Part shown: positions 57,468-64,000 of the stretch, piece after piece
Position numbering within the stretch: position 1 is the stretch's first letter
Layout: each line of letters opens with the position of its first letter
DNA from: Cristatella mucedo
Lineage: Eukaryota; Bryozoa; Phylactolaemata; Cristatellidae
NCBI GenBank assembly: GCA_009760855.2
Contig: WPIO01000004.1
Span: 1,512,501 to 1,576,500, forward strand
Direction: 5' to 3'
DNA length: 64,000 nt
Position numbers and translations under genes: made by a program
The notes under the pieces: generated by a model
The model's database searches: none
Seen by the model: only the letters and a program-made list of their open reading frames with translations
Told to the model about the DNA's origin: nothing

Positions 57468-58780
57468 AATAATAATAATACATTTGTATATGGCCCTCAG
57501 AAAGCTTAATCTCTTTCTAGGCCCTTTACATATGCTGTAAAGGAAGCACGATCATATGGTTAGTGGTAGCATGCACAGAGTCAACGAGCCGAGTATGATT
57601 CAATGTGACGCGCACAGCGTCGGCGTGCAAACATGCTTAGTGTCAGCATGCACAACGTCAGCATGCATGAGCACTTTCAATAAAAGCAAAGGACAAATCA
57701 CAAGGACCTGCTAATTTCTGAAATAAACAGGTACGTTTTTAGCTTCTTTTTAAATGTCGTCAAGTCAGAGGATATCGTGACCTCAGTCAGGAGTGAGTTC
57801 CAGGCTTTGGGAGCGTAAGAACTAAAAAAATAAATACTAGCTGATTCGACAGCCGCTTTCAAATAGCGACAGGAGAGCCTCTACGCCTATTACTACCGCT
57901 TGCAGTGGCAATGAGGGATCGCCCACCACAGGATTCGAACCCACAACCTTACGGCCGAGGTCGTGAAAAGCAACCGCCTTCCCTAGTGTGCCATCTCGGC
58001 TCACCAGGCACGGTCTCCAAAAAAGTTGAGGCTAGTTCGAGGTTTGAGGTACAACTAAGCGATTTGAGTGAGCAGGCGGTACGGTGCCTGACCTGATGGG
58101 GAGTAGTTCTGGTAGGTAGGCTAGAGTAAGAGAATGACGGGACCTAAATGGGAGTGACACGACCTTGAAGTCTGGCCGCCTGATGAAAGGGCACTTTGAA
58201 ACAGAAAACCTAGATCTCGCGCAGATTCAACCGGAGATCTGTTGGTAGAGTCGATGCCCTGCTTTACTGGGAGTCGGCGCAGGTCGGCGAGAAGTGTTGT
58301 GATGTGGCCGCTGGGACGCTCACGACAGACAAGCCTACCTGCAGAGTTTTGCACCAGCTGTCAGCGCCTGATTGCACACGCTGGTAGACCAGCGTGAGTT
58401 GAGAGCAGTGAGTTGCAGAAGTGAGTTGCAAGCAGTTAGTTGCAGAAGTCGAGAAGAGGACGTTAACAATGCATCGACAAATTTTGATGTAGTATTCCCA
58501 CCTAAGCAGCTCGAATTTCTAGCAATGTCATGTAACTGAAAGTACGCAGACTTTACTGTGGAGCTTATGTGGGTGTCTAATAAAAGGTCACTTTGTAACA
58601 GGAAACCTAGACTTTGTGCAGATTTAACAGGAGATGGTGGAGCTGGTGGATGGTGGAGCTGGTTTTGAGCTAATTTTGAGCGCCAAGCTTTCCAATTTCC
58701 GCGTCACACTTGGTTCACTTATAACCAGTGTGTTGATTTTAAAGTGATTTAATTTGCGAAATTTTCTGCCATCAATGTGT
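57468..58780 (-). mobile_element. L2-A LINE, rearranged, with nested S2
   Basis: (AAT)n tail at 57468-57480, 3' UTR, C-terminal ORF and thumb remnants to about 58780. Around 58183-58255 a piece equivalent to the 58590-58650 region appears out of order. Frames are broken. Confidence 0.83.
57830..58003 (-). mobile_element. S2 SINE nested in L2-A
   Basis: TAGCTGATTCGACAGCC, CCGCTTGCAGTGGCAATGA, GATTCGAACCCACAACC, GCAACCGCCTTCCCTAG. Confidence 0.88.
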
Positions 58781-59260
58781 GGATGTCATCAATGCGCGTT
58801 TTGAAGCAGGCAGCAAGATAGTGTCAAGCAGCACAACCAGGTCAAGAAAGATAAAGAACCAGCTACAGAACGTTCGCGTCGCTCATTTCAATAAAGCACG
58901 AAACCGGCGAACCGATCTGGCTGTTGCCCCGCCCGCCTAGGACGAGTGCAACCAGGCTGGTCCGCCTCTTCGGCACGTCCAATTTTGGCGGCTGCAGGCG
59001 CTGATCCATCTGGACCAGCTGCCGCCTCCGGCACAGTTCGCGTGCTTGCAACTTGCCAGCTCACGTCTGTCTCAATTCCCACTCCTGCCCCGAAGCTTGA
59101 TGTCACCCGACCTCATGGGGCCAGCGATTTTTTCGTCGCGCCCCGGGCGGCTAGGGGGGAGGGGCACCGGGGGTGGGGGGCTAGGGAGGCTTCACAAAAA
59201 CTCGCTGCTCATTCGAGTGTTCGAGTGTTACTAACTGTCCAACAGGTGTATCGTCCTCGT
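58781..59260. other. Unassigned sequence, G-rich in part
   Basis: 59140-59190 is G-rich. Open frames occur on both strands without a recognised family. Confidence 0.4.
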
Positions 59261-59269
59261 GGCGCACCA

Positions 59270-61430
59270 GCTGACTTTTCCACCTTGTCGCAATCCACTG
59301 TAATCCACTGCAAATCATCCTCAAACGGTCCATGCGAAGCTCAAATTGAATGGCGCATATGACCAAGTTCAGTTCAAAGTTCAAACCCACACAGTTCTGC
59401 GCTCTTTCGCGGTCGCGTTCTCAAGCAGTGCACTGCAATCGACTGGAACGGCACGGTCCCGTTCCGAAATCTACCGCAATCCGCCACAAAACGACTACGA
59501 AGCGTTCACTAGCAGCACTAATTCTGATTGCGAATTTCCAGTCTCTTCAGTTACTGTATACTCGCACAATTTTACGAAAATTGCATCGAGCATTCTGCAG
59601 CAATGCGTTGCAATCGACTGCAATGGCCCGGACCAATGCTGCAATTTACCTAAATCCATCTCAATCCGATGCCATCCGCCGCAAAGGGACCTGAACGCGT
59701 ACACTAGGAGCTCTAATAATAATTGCACGCTGCTCTACTCTTTGGTTACTGTGTAATCGTACAATTTCACTACAATTGCCTCGACCATTCTGCAGCAATG
59801 CACTGCAATCGACTGCAATGGCTCGGGCCTAAACCGCAATATACAGCAATCTGATACATAATGCCTCGAAATAGGTTTCTCAATGTTCAAAAGTGTTAAA
59901 TACATGCTACACTGAACCCACTTTAAATTAAAAACGCATAATCTTAACCCATTTCATTCGTAAAAGCTCATGCAATGCATGTCAATCTAAGGCAATGGCT
60001 TGGCTCGAAGCAGCAATCCACTATAACCCGTGGCAAATCGACCACGAATCGGTGGGGGAAACTCTAATTGTCATGCATGTTACGTTCCATTGCGTTCAAA
60101 GTGAAATCGTAGAGTTTTCAAGCTATCTTGCCACTTAATTATTGACAATGTGTACTGCAATTGACAGCAATGGCAGTGGCCGATACCTCAGTCCGTGGTA
60201 AATCGACGAGAAATCGGCAGCGAGAAGCTCCAATTCTCATTCCGAATAACATTTCTTTTCGTGCATCCACAGTTTCAACTAATTTTATGCTTTTAATCTG
60301 GGCACTGCATACCAATCGATGGCAATGACCCGGGAAAATACGGCAATCCGTTATAATTCGTTGAAAATCCCCGGAAAGTGGCTGGGCCAAGCTCAAACTT
60401 ATTTTACGTGCCGCAGCGCACTGCGTTTAAAGTGCAACCGCATCCCCTTTCAACTAATCACGCGCATACAATCGAAAGCAATTAAATGGCAATCAGCAGC
60501 AATGGCCAGGGCCAATACCCCAACCCAAAGGCAAAGCCACGATTGGAGCGTCGGGGTGGCACGGGGGCGGAGCGCCCTGCAAAGGGGGGGGGGTCCAGGG
60601 GCGTCCCCCCAGCGTCTGCGGGTGTCGTGCAGCCAAGCCAAGCACCAAGGAGCCAGTGGCCGCGAACGCGCGGCCACCGGCGGCCCACCGGGTGTCAGAC
60701 TCGGCTTCCACCTACCAAGCCAGGTGTGACAGCTGCCAGCGCTGGCACCTCCTGGCTTCGCCTCTGCCAAAATCGCGGCAAAACGACGAGAATGTGGCAG
60801 CGCGAAGCTCTAAATGTCATTGCATAGAAAACTTCGCAGTCCAAAGAGAAGCCAAGGCGTTTATAGGCTGCCTTGCTCATTAAGTGTTGGCAATGCACGG
60901 CAATCGACAACAAAGGTCGGAGCCGACACCGCAATCCATGGCAAATCGACACAATTGGCTGCGCGAAACTATACTTCTTATTCTGCGTAGCAACTCGCCG
61001 TGCACGTGTATAACTTGCGCCCATCGTGAACGCTAAGTAGACGGCAAGGCATGAAAGTCGCCGGCAATGGCCGAGAAAAATACGACGCTCTCTATGACGC
61101 TCTGTCACAACTAGACGCAAGAGCTGGTGGGAGAAGCTTTTAACTTTACTTTCGTGTTACAGCGCCGCACGGTATTAATAGTGCAACCCAAACAATCTCA
61201 ACCATTCGCACATGTATACGAGCGAGGATAATACAAGGCAATCGATCGATGGCAGTGACTCTTCTTTTAACGCAGTCCGTTTCAAATTGACTAAAAGTTG
61301 ACGGTTCGTATCGCCAATTATCATTCCACATTGCGTTTGCTATGGGCGCACATACTTTCAACAACCCAATGCATCTTGGGCAATCTGCAAGCAATCTACG
61401 GTAATTGCCCAGGAAAATGCAGAAATGTGT
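59270..61430. repeat. Satellite B: diverged ~150-190-bp tandem repeat
   Basis: Each unit carries a block like GCAATCGACTGCAATGGCCCGGG, seen near 59432, 59610, 59802, 59974, 60150, 60310, 60473, 60895, 61045, 61235 and 61385, with ATTCCGATTGCG-like spacers. A GC-rich non-satellite piece sits at about 60570-60740. Both satellites share ATGGCCCGGG, but relationship is not proven. Confidence 0.75.
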
Positions 61431-62572
61431 ATAATTTAGAATTCAGGCCCCACATACCGTATTCGGACTGTAGATCAGCCACAGAACTCATTACCAGGCT
61501 GTTTTTGCTAAGGTGGACGAAGCGAGTCCGAGAAGCATTTAATTCAGTCTTTCAATGCTATCGTTGGGCTAATGATTAGTTAATAAAAAAATTGGTTTAC
61601 AGACGCTTACTTAATTCCTCGGGAATGATTGTTTATGTGTACGTTCTTATTTGTACTTAAACTGGTTTGCAACATGTATTCGTACATTTATTTGTACTAG
61701 TTAAAATGCACTGCCTAAGGTTTTAAAATGCGCTGTCAACAGTTAAAAATTTCAGACGCGTAAACTTTGCAAATGCTTGTACGGGCGGATTGTTTGTACT
61801 CGCGTCGTTTCACCGAATATGAATGTGTCTTTTTGAGCTAGATTTTGTCTTGCATTGGTGCGGACCAGGGCCAGACAATCTTAGCGATTCTCTTCCGGTC
61901 GGGCGGTTGCAGGGCCCTTCGCGCAGCTGTACGCTTGCTTACATGGCCTTTAATTTTCAAGTTGAATATCGCATTCTCGAGATTTATCGCGGGCACGCGC
62001 ACGCTGCACATAACCATTATGAATAAACATAGGATTGCCACCAGCTTTAAGCTTGTAACGTATGTGCCTTAATTCGCCTGCCGTACCAATTACAATATGC
62101 AGGCGACTCCTTGCACTTTTGCTATACCGTTGTTGCTTGTAGCCCCGCTTGAGGAATTTCAAGAACCCTATTTTTACCCGTGTCGCGTGTTACAAGCGTC
62201 AGATTGTGTTGCCGCTGCCTGATTACATCAGGGTGACACGGACACAAAAGGATCGCCCTGCCCTAATAACCTTTCATTTTATCCAAGTATCTTGTATGCG
62301 TATGCATACCTAATTTAACGGATTTCTTCTAATCAAGGGTTCAATTAACCGGTGGCTCTGAGCGTCTTTTAACTGCTCTTGCATACTTGAATTTAAATGA
62401 TAGTCGTGAACTTGTGCATGGCAATTTAGGAACATTGTTTTCATTAATTTGCTCGGCTGTTGCTTCTCTTGCCTCGAGTTTTAAGGCTACTGGTAGATAT
62501 CTCGTAATCACATGGCCTTAATCAAGACTTTTTAGATTTATCTATTGCATTTACAATACTAAATATTAGATA
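61431..62572. other. Unassigned sequence
   Basis: No recognised feature. Confidence 0.45.
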
Positions 62573-62606
62573 TTTGTAGCGCCCCAAGAGAACTAAATTG
62601 CGAATC
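62573..62606 (-). mobile_element. S1 tail fragment
   Basis: GTAGCGCCCCAAGAGAAC only. Confidence 0.55.
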
Positions 62607-62971
62607 GCCGTAAAAGTGCTCGAACGGAAGCATTCCGGTCGAATAGTAAGAATAATAATACACTTTATAAAGCGCCCTCCGAGAACTCAATCGCTTTCTA
62701 GGCGCTTTACGTTTGCTGCAAATAATACACGATCAAGTGGTGAGTGGTATCTTGCTTGATAAACAACATGAATAACATGGCTAGGGGTGACATGCACAGG
62801 GTCAGCATGCAAGTGTGGCTAGTGGCAGCATGCAAAAGTGTCAGCACGCATAAGTACGTACAGGAAGAATCACAGGGAACCACTAATTACTGTCATACAT
62901 AGATGCATTTTTTATTTTTTTCTGTAAATGTGGTCAAATCACGGGATGTCACGACTGCAGTCGGGAGTGGG

Positions 62972-63047
62972 TTATATAGTTCATTTGTATAGCGCCCTAA
63001 GAGAACTAAATCACTATTCAGGCGTTTCACATGTGCCTCGGGACTCC
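62972..63047 (-). mobile_element. S1 tail fragment nested in L2-A
   Basis: TTCATTTGTATAGCGCCC, CAGGCGTTTCACATGTGCC; it replaces or interrupts the L2-A sequence before CCAGGCTTTGGGAGC. Confidence 0.82.
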
Positions 63048-63337
63048 AGGCTTTGGGAGCATACGAGCTAAAGGCGTGGTCTCCAAAGGCCAAGGTTTGT
63101 ACGAAGGGTACGTAAGCAGTTAGATTCCGAAAAGCGGGTGGTACAATGCTTGACCTGGTGAGGGAGTAGATCCGATAGTTAGGCGGGAGCCAAAGAATAA
63201 AGGAACCTAAAGGTGAGTGACAAAACCTTGAAGTCTATCTGTTGCTTGACTAGTAGCCAGTGCAGGTCGGCGAGAAGCGGTGTGATGTCGCAACTGGAAC
63301 GCTCACAACAGACAAGCCTAGCTGCAGAGTTATACAT

Positions 63338-63652
63338 CCCCTGACCTGACCACATTTAAAAGAAACTTAAAAACATACCTATTTAGGACAGCATTTAGTG
63401 GGTCCTTGTGATTCGTCCTCGATGTGCTTATGCGTGCTGACACTGTTCATGCTGCCACTAACCACATTTGCATGCTGACCCAGTGCATGTAACCCCTAAC
63501 CATGTTATTCATTTCGTTTGTTTTTCAAGCATGATTTTACTTACTATTCTATTGCGTATCACTTTGCAGCAAATGTAAAGCGCCTAGAAAGAGATTAAGT
63601 TCTCTGAGGGCGCTTTATCAAGTGCAATATTATTAATATTATTATTATTATT
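63338..63652 (+). mobile_element. L2-A LINE 3' end nested head-on in an older L2-A
   Basis: It starts ACATCCCCTGACCTGACC (last ORF codons), then 3' UTR, tail (GCGCCTAGAAAGAG, GGCGCTTTATCAAG) and (ATT)n. The host L2-A sequence GCAGAGTTAT resumes as ATGCACCAGG right after it. Confidence 0.93.
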
Positions 63653-64000
63653 ATGCACCAGGCTGTAAGCGCCTGATTACACAGGCCGGTACACCAGCAA
63701 GCAGTGAGTTACTGAAGTCAAGACGGGATGTCACAACTGCATGGACCACTTTAGATGTGGTATACCTGTCTAAACAAGCCCACATTTTAGCAATGCTATA
63801 TAGCTGAAAGTAGGTAGACTTGATTGTTGAGCTGATGTGATCATCTAAAAAAGGTCAATTTGGAACAAGACACCTAGATTTCGTGCAGATTCAACAATAG
63901 ATATGCTGCAGAGCAGATTTTGAGCGTCAACCTTTCCAATTTCTGAATCACACCTGGTTTGCCCATAACTACTAAGTTAATTTTATTCTCATTCCATTTC

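Larger units (their letters stand above)
62648..64000 (-). mobile_element. L2-A LINE with nested S1 and nested L2-A, runs off the window
   Basis: AATAATAATA tail at 62650, 3' UTR, C-terminal ORF, then after two insertions the thumb and part of the palm up to the window edge (CTAAGTTAATTTTATT matching the LLVMG region). Frames are broken. Confidence 0.88.

Overview
This window looks like nuclear DNA from an animal with a large, repeat-rich genome, probably an invertebrate. Genes are split by GT-AG introns and are sparse. Most recognisable DNA is 5'-truncated L2-clade LINEs, tRNA-derived SINEs, simple repeats and diverged satellites. There are no operons, ribosome binding sites or CRISPR arrays. 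I cannot name the species; the L2 LINEs and a metazoan-like RPS13 of exactly 151 codons argue for Metazoa.

Two genes are solid. RPS13 (uS15) lies on the + strand at 20112-23291 in five exons. Introns 2, 3 and 4 each carry a copy of one H/ACA box snoRNA: copies 1 and 2 are identical, and copy 3 has diverged with compensatory stem changes. On the - strand, from 38632 down to 27899, are five exons of a PDE12/CCR4-type EEP-superfamily exoribonuclease. All catalytic motif blocks I looked for are present; one exon, and any exons before 38632, were not found. A (CTG)53 tract on its sense strand sits directly before one of its splice acceptors. Weaker coding candidates are at 43331-43526, 48302-48357, 25316-25516, 6249-6521, 17190 and 50873-51058.

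Layout: 1-20.0 kb is mostly unassigned sequence with scattered LINE and SINE copies. 20.1-23.3 kb is RPS13. 23.3-27.3 kb is SINE-rich. 27.3-38.6 kb is the PDE12-like gene, with LINEs and microsatellites in its introns. 38.8-42.6 kb is nested LINEs and SINEs. 43.1-45.1 kb has a CpG-rich possible gene start, then a foldback element whose arms are arrays of a GGACATTTCCCC-like unit and which encloses a degenerate CCCTAAA (plant-type telomere-like) array. 45.5-51.7 kb has a TG microsatellite, LINE copies and a Tc1/mariner remnant. 52.9-54.9 kb is a ~170-bp satellite that reverses orientation near 54.22 kb and ends in an 11-bp minisatellite. 55-58.8 kb has SINEs, a pogo/Tigger-like MITE and a LINE. 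59.3-61.4 kb is a second satellite of ~150-190 bp period. 62.6-64 kb is a LINE invaded by a SINE and by another LINE copy.

Repeat names used here are mine. L2-A and L2-B are two L2-clade LINE families. S1 is a tRNA-derived SINE whose 3' end matches the L2-A 3' end, so L2-A probably mobilises it. S2 is a second tRNA-derived SINE with a different tail. Edges of diverged repeats are approximate, to about 10-30 bp.
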